Assembly (NCBI RefSeq): GCF_022179065.1 | Contig: NZ_BPQD01000037.1 | Location: forward strand, 1 to 59,148 | Direction: 5' to 3' | DNA: 59,148 nt | Source of the DNA: Methylobacterium adhaesivum | GTDB taxonomy: Bacteria; Pseudomonadota; Alphaproteobacteria; Rhizobiales; Beijerinckiaceae | Part shown: positions 34,447 through 44,700 of the stretch, piece by piece | Numbering within the stretch: position 1 is the first letter of the stretch | How the letters are laid out: each line of letters opens with the position of its first letter | Notes under the pieces: generated by a model | Told to the model about the DNA's origin: nothing | The model's database searches: none | What the model saw: only the letters and a program-made list of their open reading frames with translations | Position numbers and translations under genes: made by a program

Positions 34447-34559
34447 AGGCGCGGTCGACACGGCCCTCCGGGGCTGGACGCCTCACGGCCAACAGCAGAG
34501 CCCGCGCCAAGCGGACCGCACCGAGATTTCGCAACCGATCCAAACGGGAGAACGCCGTC

Positions 34560-35810
34560 ATGACGAAGCCGCTCGAGGGCATCAAGATCATCGATTTCAC
34601 CCACGTCCAGGCCGGCCCTGCCTGCACGCAGTTGCTTGCCTGGTTCGGCGCCGATGTGATCAAGGTCGAGCGGCCCGGCGCCGGTGACGTTACCCGCACA
34701 CAGCTTCGCCATGTCGCCGATGCCGACGCGCTCTACTTCACCATGCTGAATTCCAACAAGCGTTCGCTCACCCTCGACACCAAGACCCCCGAGGGCAAGG
34801 AAGTGTTGGAGACGCTGATCAAGCAATCCGACGTCATGGTGGAGAATTTCGGCCCCGGGGCGCTGGACCGCATGGGCTTCTCCTGGGCCCGCATCCAAGA
34901 GCTCAACCCGGGCATGATCCTCGCCTCGGTGAAGGGCTTCTCCGACGGGCACCACTACGAGGACCTGAAGGTCTACGAGAACGTGGCGCAATGCGCCGGC
35001 GGTGCCGCCTCCACCACGGGCTTCTGGGACGGCCCGCCCACCGTCAGCGCCGCCGCGCTGGGTGATTCTAACACCGGTATGCATCTCGCCATCGGCATCC
35101 TCACGGCGCTGCACCAGAAGAACAAGACCGGCACCGGCCAGAAGGTCGCGGTTTCGATGCAGGATTCGGTGCTCAACCTCTGCCGGGTGAAGCTGCGTGA
35201 CCAGCAGCGCCTCGATGCCATCGGCTACCTCGAGGAATATCCGCAGTACCCCCACGGCACGTTCTCCGACGTGGTGCCGCGCGGCGGCAACGCCGGCGGC
35301 GGCGGCCAGCCCGGCTGGGTGCTGAAGTGCAAGGGCTGGGAGACGGACCCCAACGCCTACATCTACTTCACCATCCAGGGTCACGCCTGGGCGCCGATCT
35401 GCAAGGTGCTCGGCCGCGAGGAGTGGATCGACGATCCCGCCTACAACACCGCGCTCGCCCGCCAGGACAAGATCTTCGACATCTTCGCCATCATCGAGAC
35501 GTGGCTCTCCGACAAGACCAAGTTCGAGGCCGTCGACATCCTGCGCACCTACGACATCCCGTGCGCACCGGTCCTGTCGATGAAGGAGCTGTCCGTCGAT
35601 CCGTCCCTGCGGGCGAGCGGCACCGTCGTGGAGGTGCCGCATCCGAAGCTCGGCTCGTACCTGACGGTGGGAAGCCCGATCAAGTTCTCGGACATGAGCG
35701 TCGAGATCAAGGCCTCGCCGCTGCTCGGCGAGCACACCGACGAGGTGCTCCTCGACCTCGGCTACACCCAGCAGCAGATCGAGCACCTGCACCAGGCCCG
35801 CGCGGTCTGA
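34560..35810 (+). CDS. frc: Formyl-CoA:oxalate CoA-transferase, copy 2
   Basis: A 416-residue Frc starting [19 protein letters not shown] at 34560 after a CGGGAG. It matches the Oxalobacter enzyme closely: Gln17 in [37 protein letters not shown], the catalytic aspartate in [11 protein letters not shown] and the intact tetraglycine loop [14 protein letters not shown]-terminal [16 protein letters not shown] closes the interlocked-dimer fold. It activates oxalate with CoA from formyl-CoA. Position Trp48 is glutamine, as in copy 1. The better match to the classical enzyme suggests this is the main Frc and copy 1 a diverged paralogue. Followed by a GC-rich hairpin. Confidence 0.96.
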   Translation: MTKPLEGIKIIDFTHVQAGPACTQLLAWFGADVIKVERPGAGDVTRTQLRHVADADALYFTMLNSNKRSLTLDTKTPEGKEVLETLIKQSDVMVENFGPGALDRMGFSWARIQELNPGMILASVKGFSDGHHYEDLKVYENVAQCAGGAASTTGFWDGPPTVSAAALGDSNTGMHLAIGILTALHQKNKTGTGQKVAVSMQDSVLNLCRVKLRDQQRLDAIGYLEEYPQYPHGTFSDVVPRGGNAGGGGQPGWVLKCKGWETDPNAYIYFTIQGHAWAPICKVLGREEWIDDPAYNTALARQDKIFDIFAIIETWLSDKTKFEAVDILRTYDIPCAPVLSMKELSVDPSLRASGTVVEVPHPKLGSYLTVGSPIKFSDMSVEIKASPLLGEHTDEVLLDLGYTQQQIEHLHQARAV

Positions 35811-35834
35811 GGCCGGCCTCGGCCACATGCGAAG

Positions 35835-35858
35835 CGGCGCGCCCTCGGGGGCGCGCCG
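35835..35858 (+). terminator. Terminator-like hairpin after frc copy 2
   Basis: Perfect 10-bp arms CGGCGCGCCC / GGGCGCGCCG around a TCGG tetraloop, 25 bp after the frc stop. No T tract, but it is in the expected place for the end of the PAS-frc2 transcript. Confidence 0.65.
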
Positions 35859-35981
35859 TCCCGCGTTGCAGGAATGCCGGCCCAGAGGCATCGAGCCTGT
35901 TCAGGCACAGCCCGCCTTCGCATAGAACGCCGCCCGGAGCGGTTCGGGCACCCGCGGCGAACAACCGAGGCCCGTTGCGCC

Positions 35982-37163
35982 ATGCGCCTGTCCCTGCGCC
36001 ACCTCCTGCCCGATGCCCCGCCACTGAGCGCCCGCGAGCGCCTGCGCTCGGCCGCCGGCGCCCTCGTGGGCATCCTGGCGACGGGGCTCATCGCCCGCCT
36101 GGCCCTCGGGCCGGATCCGGCGCTGCCGGCGCTCATCGCGCCTATGGGCGCGTCGGCGGTTCTGCTCTTCGCAGTGCCCGCGAGCCCGCTCGCCCAACCC
36201 TGGTCGATCCTCGGCGGCAACCTCGTCTCGGCCCTCGTCGGCATCACGGCGGCCGGCGCCATCGCGGATCCCGTTGTGGCGGCGGCCGTCGCCATCGGGA
36301 TCGCCATCGGCCTGATGTCGAGTTTACGCTGCCTGCATCCGCCGAGCGGCGCCGTCGCCCTCACGGCGGTGCTGGGCGGCCCGGCGATCCACGGCCTCGG
36401 CTACGGCTTCGTCCTGTGGCCCGTGGGAGCGAACTCACTGGTTCTCCTCGGCATCGCGGTCCTGTTCAACAACCTCACGGGGCGGGCCTATCCCCATGTG
36501 CGGGCGGATGCCCACGGAACCGCCGATCCGGCCCCCTCCACCCGCGGCGGCGTCACGGCGGCCGACCTCGACACGGTGCTGGCGGCCTACGATCAGGTGC
36601 TCGATGTCGGGCGCGACGACCTCGCGGCGATCCTGGCGCAGGCCCAACTCGAAGCCTATCGCCGCCGGGCCGCCGGGCCGGTCACCTGCGCGGCGATCAT
36701 GTCCCGCCACGTCGTGGCAGTGGCACCGCACGCCCCCCTGCACGAAGCCCTGGCGCAGCTCCGCCGCCACCGGGTCAAGGCCCTGCCGGTGACGGACGAG
36801 GGCGCGCGCATCCTCGGCATCGTCACGCAGACCGACCTTCTCGACAAGACCGTGTGGGAGCGGCCCGGCCCGCGCCTCGGCCTCGGCCGGCGCCTCGCCC
36901 TCACCCTGGCGCGGGGCCGCGCGCCCCACGGCAGCGTCGAGGACATCATGACGAGCCCTGTCCGCACCGTCCGCGTCGACACACCCATCGCCGATCTCGT
37001 GCCCTGGATGCAGGATGCCGGCCTGTCGCACCTGCCCGTGGTCGGCCCCGACGACCGCCTCGTCGGCCTCGTCTCCCAGGCCGACCTCGTGGCCGAACTG
37101 CTCACCGAGGCCGTGGGTGGACGGGACGCGGAGCCGCGCGGAGCGGCCGTCGCCGTGGCGTAG
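35982..37163 (+). CDS. HPP-family membrane protein with two CBS domains
   Basis: A 393-residue protein. Residues ~15-165 are an HPP transmembrane domain with four helices and the name-giving LRCLHPPSGAVALTAVLGGP; residues ~235-385 are a CBS pair (MSRHVVAVAPHAPLHEALAQL, VTDEGARILGIVTQTDLLDKT; MTSPVRTVRVDTPIADLVPWM, VVGPDDRLVGLVSQADLVAEL). HPP proteins have been linked to nitrite transport in plastids and cyanobacteria; the CBS part would gate by adenine nucleotides. The ATG at 35982 is used; an upstream frame to 35874 is unlikely. It lies alone between the frc2 terminator and the AraC gene. Confidence 0.85.
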   Translation: MRLSLRHLLPDAPPLSARERLRSAAGALVGILATGLIARLALGPDPALPALIAPMGASAVLLFAVPASPLAQPWSILGGNLVSALVGITAAGAIADPVVAAAVAIGIAIGLMSSLRCLHPPSGAVALTAVLGGPAIHGLGYGFVLWPVGANSLVLLGIAVLFNNLTGRAYPHVRADAHGTADPAPSTRGGVTAADLDTVLAAYDQVLDVGRDDLAAILAQAQLEAYRRRAAGPVTCAAIMSRHVVAVAPHAPLHEALAQLRRHRVKALPVTDEGARILGIVTQTDLLDKTVWERPGPRLGLGRRLALTLARGRAPHGSVEDIMTSPVRTVRVDTPIADLVPWMQDAGLSHLPVVGPDDRLVGLVSQADLVAELLTEAVGGRDAEPRGAAVAVA

Positions 37164-37197
37164 GATGGGCGCTTCGTTCGGCAAACGGATCGGACCG

Positions 37198-38229
37198 TCA
37201 ACCCCCCGCTGCAGAGACGGCCGCTCTCGCCGGCCTCGATGAATGCACGTCCCGACGCCATTGGCTCGGCGTCACACCCGTCCATTCCAGGAACGCTCGC
37301 GTGAAATGCGCAGCGTCGGCATAGCCAAGCTCGAGGGCGATCCGTCCGACAGGCAACGTCTTTCCGGCGAGCAAAGCTTTGGCTCGGCGAGCCATCACGC
37401 GTTGCTGGATGTCGGCATAGCGCGTCCCGGCGTCGCCGAGACGACGCTGTAAGGTCCGCCGGGAGAGACCGAGGCGGCAGGCAATTCCATCGATCGTCGG
37501 TCGCGCTTCGTCGAGACCGAGTTCGACGAGATGCGCGACGCAAGCCGCCAGATCGTCGCCGATCGGTTCGGTTTCCAGCATGTCCGAGTCGGATGGATTA
37601 TGCCGGTCCGGGTTCGGCGCACCGAGTCGGTCTGGGGAAAGAACCAAGCCGGCCTCCGAGCCCAAAGCGATCTCCACGCCGAGCAAGCGCTCGATATCTG
37701 TGCGACCGGCCAAGGTCGCGCCCGTCACGACGGCGTAGTTCGGCCGCCATGCCGATCCGAGAAAATGGCGCACCGTGCTGAGAAGATAGCCCAGCGCCAG
37801 GATCTCGTTCGCCTGACGCCCGGACTCGATCCGTTCGACGATGCCGTACCCGTAAAAGGCTTGAGCGCCTCGCCGACGCAAACCCGTCCACGTCGCCGTC
37901 TGCAGCAGGATCGGCGTGACGGCCTCGACGCGGGCCAGCGCTTCGCCGAGCGTTCCGGCGGTGCGGACCTGCACACCAATCGGTCCGAGACCGGCGATTC
38001 CGAATCCCGTCGAGAGCCGCGCCGGCAGCGACGGGTCACCGATTTCGCGCATGGCGGCCTCGACCAGCCTCACCTGATCACGCAGCAGGATCAAGCGATC
38101 GGGCGTATCGAGGAGTGTGAGCGGTATCCCGGCACGGCCGAACACCCGTGTCAGCGAACCGCCGGCGCCCGAGACCGCCTCGGCGATCGGTCCCATCGTC
38201 CGTGCTTTGGTCAGGCCGTATCGCAACAT
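37198..38229 (-). CDS. AraC-family transcriptional regulator
   Basis: A 343-residue regulator with an arabinose-binding-type N-terminal domain (Arabinose_bd, as in OruR/ArgR-like and PchR-like proteins: GSLTRVFGRAGIPLTLLD, LSTGFGIAGLGPIGVQV) and a C-terminal double helix-turn-helix: IDGIACRLGLSRRTLQRRLGDAGTRY and VGRIALELGYADAAHFTRAFLEWTGVTPSQWR, which is the AraC signature. It is divergent from a cupin gene 164 bp away, its likely target. The effector is unknown; the cupin's ligand is an obvious candidate. Confidence 0.88.
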   Translation of the reverse strand: MLRYGLTKARTMGPIAEAVSGAGGSLTRVFGRAGIPLTLLDTPDRLILLRDQVRLVEAAMREIGDPSLPARLSTGFGIAGLGPIGVQVRTAGTLGEALARVEAVTPILLQTATWTGLRRRGAQAFYGYGIVERIESGRQANEILALGYLLSTVRHFLGSAWRPNYAVVTGATLAGRTDIERLLGVEIALGSEAGLVLSPDRLGAPNPDRHNPSDSDMLETEPIGDDLAACVAHLVELGLDEARPTIDGIACRLGLSRRTLQRRLGDAGTRYADIQQRVMARRAKALLAGKTLPVGRIALELGYADAAHFTRAFLEWTGVTPSQWRRDVHSSRPARAAVSAAGG

Positions 38230-38393
38230 GGACCTCTCCCTCCGTCAGGATGAGGCAATGGCACCAAATGGCAAGAACCGGCGGTTGAACCCCAGTAGCT
38301 CTAGCGATGCCGACGGGCATGATGTCTCACGCGCGCGCAAAGCGCGAGGGACGCACGCGTTCGGGATCGGCCGTGATCGCGCGGGAGAGCGCC

Positions 38394-38828
38394 ATGCAGA
38401 CTTTTGCATTCGACGACCGGAACATCGCCTGGCAAACCGTCGAAGGCTTCGAACACGCCGCCTTTTCCATTCTCCATATCGATGAGACGGCGTGGATCGT
38501 CGATCTCCTCTTCAAGTTCGCCGCGAACGAACGGATCGCCCTGCATCGGCACGGCGCGGCTTATTGCACCCTCGTCCTGCAAGGCGAGCTGAGACTCTAC
38601 CGGCCGGACGGCAGCTTGAAGGAGATCCGCCCCGTCGGCAGCTACGTCGCGGGACAGGCCGGAGGTGAGCCCCATACAGAGGGCGGCGGCGACCAGGATG
38701 TGATCGTCTACTTCACCAATCGAGGCATTGACGGACCGGTCTACGAACTCCTGGACGCTAACCATGAGATCGTGGCGACCTTCGGTATTCCCGAGTTCAA
38801 AGCGCTGTTCGCAGCGCAAGTCGCATGA
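38394..38828 (+). CDS. Cupin-domain protein
   Basis: A 144-residue single-domain cupin from the ATG at 38394 (MQTFAFDDRNIAWQTVEGF), with GCGGGAGAG upstream. The metal motif 1 is reduced: RIALHRHGAAYCTLVLQGEL (H-x-H...E) and motif 2 is PHTEGGGDQDVIVYF. It resembles the ChrR C-terminal or 2,4-dihydroxyacetophenone-dioxygenase-like cupins. It probably binds Fe or Zn and oxidises or senses a small organic compound. Divergent from the AraC regulator, suggesting induced expression. 12 bp before a DUF2380 gene, so likely an operon. Confidence 0.78.
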   Translation: MQTFAFDDRNIAWQTVEGFEHAAFSILHIDETAWIVDLLFKFAANERIALHRHGAAYCTLVLQGELRLYRPDGSLKEIRPVGSYVAGQAGGEPHTEGGGDQDVIVYFTNRGIDGPVYELLDANHEIVATFGIPEFKALFAAQVA

Positions 38829-38840
38829 GGAGGGGGCTCG

Positions 38841-39404
38841 ATGGAAGTCTCTGACACGCGTCGCGTGAAAAGATCGGCCCGGATGATGGTGTGGATCGCG
38901 TCGAGACGCCGCCTCGCCGGGATCGTTACGACGGCGCTTCTCTTCGCCACGCACGGCGCTTTGCCCGCCCACGCGGCGGAGGCCCTCGTCATCCTGCCGA
39001 TCAAACTCCTCGACACCTCGGGTGAACCGACCGATCAGGCCTCCCAGCATGCCGAGCGCCTCGTTCATCTGGCCGATAGCCTGGCGGCCGACCTGTCCCG
39101 GATGGGTCTGTATCGGGCAACGGTCCTTCCGCCCGATTCGCTTCGTCAGGCCTGTCCATCGGAGGACATCGCCTGCCTGCTCGAGGCCGCTCGGGCCCGT
39201 GGGGCCGAATTGATCTTCGTCGGCGTCGTGCACAAGAGCAGCACGTTGATCCTGCAGCTTTGGGCTCGTGTCGTGGACGCCCGTACCGGCCGCGACCTCT
39301 TCTCTCGTGACCTCAATTTTCGGGGGGACACGGACGAGGCCTGGCAACGCGCCCAAGGATTTCTCATCTCCCAAATCCGCGACGGGACGCTCGATCGTCG
39401 CTGA
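38841..39404 (+). CDS. DUF2380-type exported protein
   Basis: A 187-residue protein with an N-terminal basic stretch and a hydrophobic export signal (LAGIVTTALLFATHGALPAHAA, ~residues 25-46). The mature domain (EALVILPIKLLDTSGEP, LADSLAADLSRMGLYR, IACLLEAARARGAELIFVGVVHKSST) matches the uncharacterised DUF2380/DUF3280 family found in Rhizobiales, often near quinoprotein or alcohol-oxidation genes. GAGGAGGGGG stands before the ATG at 38841. Expected in the periplasm; function unknown. Pairs with the cupin gene. Confidence 0.72.
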   Translation: MEVSDTRRVKRSARMMVWIASRRRLAGIVTTALLFATHGALPAHAAEALVILPIKLLDTSGEPTDQASQHAERLVHLADSLAADLSRMGLYRATVLPPDSLRQACPSEDIACLLEAARARGAELIFVGVVHKSSTLILQLWARVVDARTGRDLFSRDLNFRGDTDEAWQRAQGFLISQIRDGTLDRR

Positions 39405-39588
39405 GGACGCGATCGGACGCCGTGCCGTCATCGATCCTCGCGTATGGTTCTTTGGAATTCAGGAGGTCTTTTCAAACCAAGCCTGTTCAAGTCGATGCCC
39501 GCCGCCGATTGGCAGCGGTCGGCCCGGCGAACGCTGCCAATCGAAATCACCGTCATCGCGCCGGGTCGATACTCGCCGCTCCAACGAG

Positions 39589-39629
39589 AATGAACGTTTA
39601 TTGACATGACAATGAACGTTCATTATGAC
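39589..39629 (+). promoter_or_regulatory. TetR-type twin operator and promoter of RND operon
   Basis: Two palindromes: AATGAACGTTTATT (39589-39602) and AATGAACGTTCATT (39611-39624, perfect), centre to centre 22 bp. A promoter fits between and over them: -35 TTGACA at 39601-39606, 17-bp spacer, -10 TATGAC at 39624-39629. The operators would therefore block -35 and the spacer. AATGAACGTTCATT-like sequences are typical of TetR repressors next to RND pumps; the TetR gene is two positions downstream. Confidence 0.75.
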
Positions 39630-39652
39630 TGAGGGGCAAGCAGGAGCGTGTG

Positions 39653-39916
39653 ATGGTCCTCCCCCATCGGAACCACTGGCCCGAATTCGATGCCTCCCCG
39701 GAGAAGCCTGGGCTGGCGCAGCGCACGGCGGCAAGCGTGCGGGCGATCTGCACGCCGACCAATCTCGCCGCGCTCGGCGTTCTCGCCTTCGGCTGGTTCG
39801 CCCTCGTCGGCTGGACCGGGGCCGGGCCGGACAGCTGGCAGGCACGAATCTGCGCCGACCTCGACCTGCAGCCGCGGGCCTGCGCGGTGATCCGGTCGGC
39901 CGGAGACGCCTCGTGA
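39653..39916 (+). CDS. Small single-helix membrane protein heading the RND operon
   Basis: An 87-residue protein (MVLPHRNHWPEFDASPEKPG). CAGGAG is six bases before the ATG at 39653. A hydrophobic helix LAALGVLAFGWFALVGWTG lies at ~39-57, followed by a short segment with two cysteines (RICADLDLQPRACAVIRS), possibly periplasmic. It shares bases with the TetR start (GTGA), so it belongs to the operon. Not a recognised family; it could be a small accessory subunit of the pump or a hypothetical leader product. Confidence 0.6.
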   Translation: MVLPHRNHWPEFDASPEKPGLAQRTAASVRAICTPTNLAALGVLAFGWFALVGWTGAGPDSWQARICADLDLQPRACAVIRSAGDAS

Positions 39917-40536
39917 GCGCCGCCCTCGGCGCCGTTATCGATGCCCGTTCCGGTCAGGCGGCGCGGCGGGAGCACATCCTCGACGCGGCGGAGGCCTGCT
40001 TCGTGCGCAACGGCTTCCACCGCACGACCATGCAGGACCTCGCCCGTGAGGCGGCCATGAGCCCGGGCAATTTCTACCGCTACTTCGAATCGAAGGAGGC
40101 GCTCATCCTCGGCTGGGCCGAGCGCGAGCGCGTGCGCGGCGCTTTGCTGGTCGAGAGCCTGGAACGGGCGGGCGACCGGCGCGCGGCGTTCCTCGGCGTC
40201 ATCACCCAGTACTTCGCCGCCATCACCCGCGACGCGGCGGTGCTGCGCCTCGACATCTGGTCGGAGACAACCCGCAACCCGGCCATCGCCGCCATGACCG
40301 AGCGCGCCGAGGCCGAGGCGCGGGGGTGGTTCATCGACACCATCGCGGCGCTCTCGACGGACCCGGATTGTGACCCGGCGGCGGTTTATGCCGTCCTCGA
40401 TCCCCTGATGAAGGGCCTCGTGGTCGGCCGCGCCCTCGTGCCGGACTTCGACACACCGGCGGCCGTCGCCACCCTGCGCGCCTTCATTGAGGCCGGCCTC
40501 GCCGGCCGCCTCCCGAATCCGGAGCGACCCCGATGA
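39913..40536 (+). CDS. TetR/AcrR-family repressor
   Basis: A 207-residue regulator using GTG at 39913. The N-terminal helix-turn-helix reads REHILDAAEACFVRNGFHRT, then MQDLAREAAMSPGNFYRYFESKEAL, the classic TetR signature. The C-terminal ligand-binding all-helical domain is diverse. It overlaps the small membrane gene before it and the adaptor gene after it (stop TGA shares bases with the ATG at 40533). It should bind the AATGAACGTTCATT palindromes upstream and be released by a pump substrate, so the operon is autoregulated. Confidence 0.9.
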   Translation: MSAALGAVIDARSGQAARREHILDAAEACFVRNGFHRTTMQDLAREAAMSPGNFYRYFESKEALILGWAERERVRGALLVESLERAGDRRAAFLGVITQYFAAITRDAAVLRLDIWSETTRNPAIAAMTERAEAEARGWFIDTIAALSTDPDCDPAAVYAVLDPLMKGLVVGRALVPDFDTPAAVATLRAFIEAGLAGRLPNPERPR

Positions 40537-41744
40537 ATCCGCTCCGCGCCACCCTCCTGCTTCTGGCCCTGTGCGCCGCGACAACGGCCCGTGCCGAAAC
40601 GCCGGCCGCTACGGCGCCCCGGCTGCCCGCCGTCTCGGTGGTCGAGGCGCAGCGCCGCGAGATCGTCGAGACCGTGACGGTCACCGGCACCCTCGTGCCC
40701 CGCGACGAGATTCTGGTGGCGCCCGAGCTCGACGGGCCCCGCATCACCGAGGTTCTGGTCGAGGAAGGCATGAGGGTCGCGCGCGGTCAGGTTCTGGCGC
40801 GCCTGTCGCGCGACCTCATCGACCGCCAGATCGCCCAGCAGACGGCCCTCGTCGACAAGGCGGCGGCGGTGGTGCCCCAGGCCGAGAGCAGCATCGAGCA
40901 GGCGGCTGCGGCCGAGACGGAGGCGCACCTCGCCTTCGACCGATCGCGCCAGCTGCTCCAGACCGGCAACGCCACGGCGGCGATCCTCGAAAACCGCACC
41001 TCCATGCTGCGTCAGGCCGAGGGCAAGCTCGCCTTCGCTCGCAACGGCCTCGTCATCGCGAAAGCCGAACTCGCGCAGGCGCGGGCCGTGCGCGACGAAC
41101 TCGACCTGCGCCTCGCGCGGACGGAGATCCGCGCGCCCGAAGCCGGCATCGTCAGTCGCCGCATGGCACGCGTGGGCATGATGGCCTCGGGGAGCGCCGA
41201 GCCCCTGTTCCGCCTCATCGCGCGGGGCGAGATCGAACTCGAGGGCGAGGTCATCGAGACGAAGCTGCCGCGCCTGCGCGAGGGCAAGCCTGCCTGGATC
41301 GTTCTCGGCGACGGAGCGCGGGTGCAAGGCCAGGTCCGCGCCATCTACCCGGAGGTCGACAAAGTGAGCCGCCTCGGCAAGGTGCGGGTGCGCCTTGATC
41401 CCGATCCGCGCCTGCGCATCGGCACCTTCGCGCGGGGCGCCGTCGAGCTCGCCCGCACCCGCGACGTCACCGTGCCCCAGGCCTCCGTCCTCTACGGCGC
41501 CGATCGGCGCAGCACGGTCCTGGTGGTCTCGGGCGACCGGGTCGAGGCCCGCGTGGTTCGCACGGGGCTCTCAGACGACGACGACATCGAGATCCGTGAA
41601 GGACTGAGCGAAGGCGAGCAGGTGGTGGCCAGGGCCGGCTCGTTCCTGCGCGATGGCGACCGGGTTCGTCCCGTGCCGATGGCGCCTCCGGCCGCCATGG
41701 CGGGTGCAACGCCCCTCGCCACGGCCGAGGCGAGCGTTCCGTAG
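40533..41744 (+). CDS. RND efflux periplasmic adaptor subunit
   Basis: A 403-residue membrane-fusion protein. Signal peptide MNPLRATLLLLALCAATTARA. Then the lipoyl half-motifs (VTVTGTLVPRDEILVAPEL, ITEVLVEEGMRVARGQVLARL), a long coiled-coil hairpin (~residues 95-180, rich in Ala/Gln/Glu), the second lipoyl half RTEIRAPEAGIVSRRMARVG, and beta-barrel/membrane-proximal domains (TVPQASVLYGADRRSTVLVV). It links the inner-membrane pump to an outer-membrane channel, which is not encoded here. No lipobox. Same operon as TetR and the RND permease. Confidence 0.92.
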   Translation: MNPLRATLLLLALCAATTARAETPAATAPRLPAVSVVEAQRREIVETVTVTGTLVPRDEILVAPELDGPRITEVLVEEGMRVARGQVLARLSRDLIDRQIAQQTALVDKAAAVVPQAESSIEQAAAAETEAHLAFDRSRQLLQTGNATAAILENRTSMLRQAEGKLAFARNGLVIAKAELAQARAVRDELDLRLARTEIRAPEAGIVSRRMARVGMMASGSAEPLFRLIARGEIELEGEVIETKLPRLREGKPAWIVLGDGARVQGQVRAIYPEVDKVSRLGKVRVRLDPDPRLRIGTFARGAVELARTRDVTVPQASVLYGADRRSTVLVVSGDRVEARVVRTGLSDDDDIEIREGLSEGEQVVARAGSFLRDGDRVRPVPMAPPAAMAGATPLATAEASVP

Positions 41745-41784
41745 CGTCCGACGCAACCGTCGAACCGCCAGAGAGCACCGAACC

Positions 41785-44700
41785 ATGCGCCTGAACGTTT
41801 CGGCCTACGCCATCCGCAGGCCCATGGGGCCGCTGGTCCTGTTCCTCGTCCTCGTGGTGCTGGGGCTCGTCAGCTTTCGGGGCCTCGCGGTCACGCGCAT
41901 GCCCAACATCGACGTGCCCATCGTCTCCGTGGCGATCACCCAGGCCGGCGCCGCCCCCTCCGAATTGCAGACCCAGGTGACGAAGTGGGTGGAGGATTCC
42001 ATCGCCGGGGTGCGCGGGGTCAAGCATGTCACGTCCGCCATCACCGAGGGCTCGTCCGTCACCACCGTCGAGTTTCGCCTCGAGGTGAATACCGACCGGG
42101 CCGTGAACGACGTCAAGGACGCGGTCTCGAAAATCCGCATCAACCTGCCCCGCACCATCGACGAGCCGGTGATCAGCCGCGTCGAGATCGCCGGCCTGCC
42201 CATCCTCGTCTACGGCGTGACCAGTCCGGCGATGACGCCGGCCGAACTGTCCTGGCTAGTGGAGGATAAGATCGCCCGCACCCTGCAAGGAGTGAAGGGC
42301 GTCGGCGGCGTCGAGCGTGTCGGCGGCGTCGCCCGCGAGCTGATGGTGGTGCTTCAGCCCGACCGGCTCCTGGCGCTCGGTATCACGGCGGCGGATGTGA
42401 ACCGGCAGTTGCGCGTCACCTCCGCCGACATGGCGGGCGGGCGTGGCGAGGTCGGCGGCCGCGAGCAGTCGATCCGGACGCTGGCCGCCTCGCGCACGGT
42501 GCGCGACCTCAAGGCCACCTCCATCGTGCTCCCGGGTGGGCGCAAGGTGCGGCTCGACGACCTCGCGTCGGTCGAGGATTCCATCGAGGAGCCGCGCACC
42601 TTCGCGCGGTTCAACGGCAATCCGGTGGTGGCCTTCACGGTCTCGCGCGGCGCGGGCGCCAGCGACGCGGAGGTCGCGGCCGGCGTCGACCGGAAGATCG
42701 CGGAGTTCCAAGCGACCTATCCCGACCTCAACTTCGAGAAGATCGACTCGTCGGTCTCGGCCACCCTCGGCTCCTACGATTCGGCCATGCACACCCTCAT
42801 CGAGGGCGCGGTGCTCGCCGTCATCGTGGTGCTGCTGTTCCTGCGCGACTGGCGGGCGACGGTCATCGCGGCGGTGGCCCTGCCGCTCTCGGTGTTCCCG
42901 ACCTTCTGGGCCATGGACGCCATGGGGTTCACCCTCAACGGCATCTCGCTGCTGGCCATCACCCTGGTGACCGGCATCCTCGTCGACGACGCCATCGTGG
43001 AGATCGAGAACATCGTCCGGCACATGCGGATGGGCAAATCGCCCTACCGCGCGGCACTCGAAGGCGCCGACGAGATCGGCCTCGCGGTCATCGCCATCAC
43101 CGCCACCCTCATCGCGGTGTTCGCCCCCGTCTCGTTCATGGGCGGCATCGCCGGGCGCTACTTCATGCAGTTCGGCCTCACCATCGCGGTGTCGGTGTTC
43201 ATGTCGCTGCTGGTGGCCCGCCTCATCACCCCGATGCTCGCCGCCTACTTCCTGCGCGACCATGGCCACGCCGAGGCCCGCGACGGTTGGGTGATGCGCA
43301 CCTATGGGCGCCTCGTCGGGTGGTCCGTGCGCCACCGGGTCATCACTCTCATGGCGGGTCTCGCCCTGTTCGCTGCGTCCCTCGCCTCGACGGGACTGCT
43401 GCCGTCGGGCTTCCTGCCGAAGCAGGACATGGCCCGGACCCTCTTCATGGTCGAACTCGCGCCGGGCGCGCGGCTCGCCGACACCATCGCCACCACCGAC
43501 CGCGTGGCGGCGCGCATCCGCGCCCTGCCGGAAGTCACCTCGGTCTTCGTCGATGGCGGCCGGCAGGCGGGGGGCAAGAAGGAGACCCGGCTCGCCACCC
43601 TCACGGTCAACCTGACGCCGAAGAACCGGCGGGCGAAGAAGCAGGCCGCCCTGGAAACGGAGATCTCGGCCCTGCTCGCCGACGAGCCGGACATCCGCGC
43701 CTGGACCTTACGGGATTCAGGCCAGCGCGACCTCGCCCTCGTGGTCGGCGGCCCGGACACGGACGTGGTGACGGAGATCGCCGCCCGCCTCCAGCGCGAC
43801 ATGGCGACGATCCCCCACCTCGTCTCGGTGATGTCGACGGCGCCGCTGAACCGCACGGAGGTGCGCATCCGCCCCAAGGAGGGCGCAGCCGCCGATCTCG
43901 GTGTCTCCACCGACGCCATCGCCGAGACCGTGCGGGTCGGCACCATCGGCGACATCGGGCTGAATCTCGCCAAGTTCAATGCCGCCGACCGGCAGGTGCC
44001 GATCCGCGTGCAATTGCCGGAAAGCGCCCGCGGCACCGTTGCGCGCCTCGAAACCCTGAAGGTGCCGGCCAAGAACGGCACCGCCGTGCCGCTCGGTGCC
44101 GTCGCCGACATCGAACTCGGCCAGGGGCCGGGCGCCATCGACCGCTACGACCGGGTGGTCCGCGTCGCCGTCGAGGCCAATCTGGAGGGCTCGGACGCGC
44201 TGGGCACCCTCATCGCCCAGGCCCTCGACACCCCGACGGCGAAGAGCCTGCCGCCCGGCGTCACCATCCGGCAGACCGGCGACGCCGAGATCATGGGCGA
44301 GGTGTTTTCCGGCTTCCTCATGGCCATGGGCGCCGGGATCATGATGGTCTACGCCGTGCTGGCGCTGCTGTTCGGCTCGTTCCTGCAGCCGCTGACCATC
44401 CTGTTCTCCCTGCCGCTCTCCATCGGCGGGGCGATCCTCGGCCTGCTCATCCTCAACATGCCGATCTCGATGCCGGTGGTGATCGGCATCCTCATGCTCA
44501 TGGGGCTGGTGACGAAGAACGCCATCATGCTCGTCGATTTCGCCGTGGAGGAGATGGCCAAGGGCGTCGACCGGGTCACCGCCATCGTCGAGGCCGGGCG
44601 AAAGCGCGCGCGGCCCATCGTGATGACGACGCTCGCCATGGCGGCCGGCATGGTGCCGTCGGCCCTGGCCCTCGGCGTCGGCGGCGAGTTCCGCGCCCCC

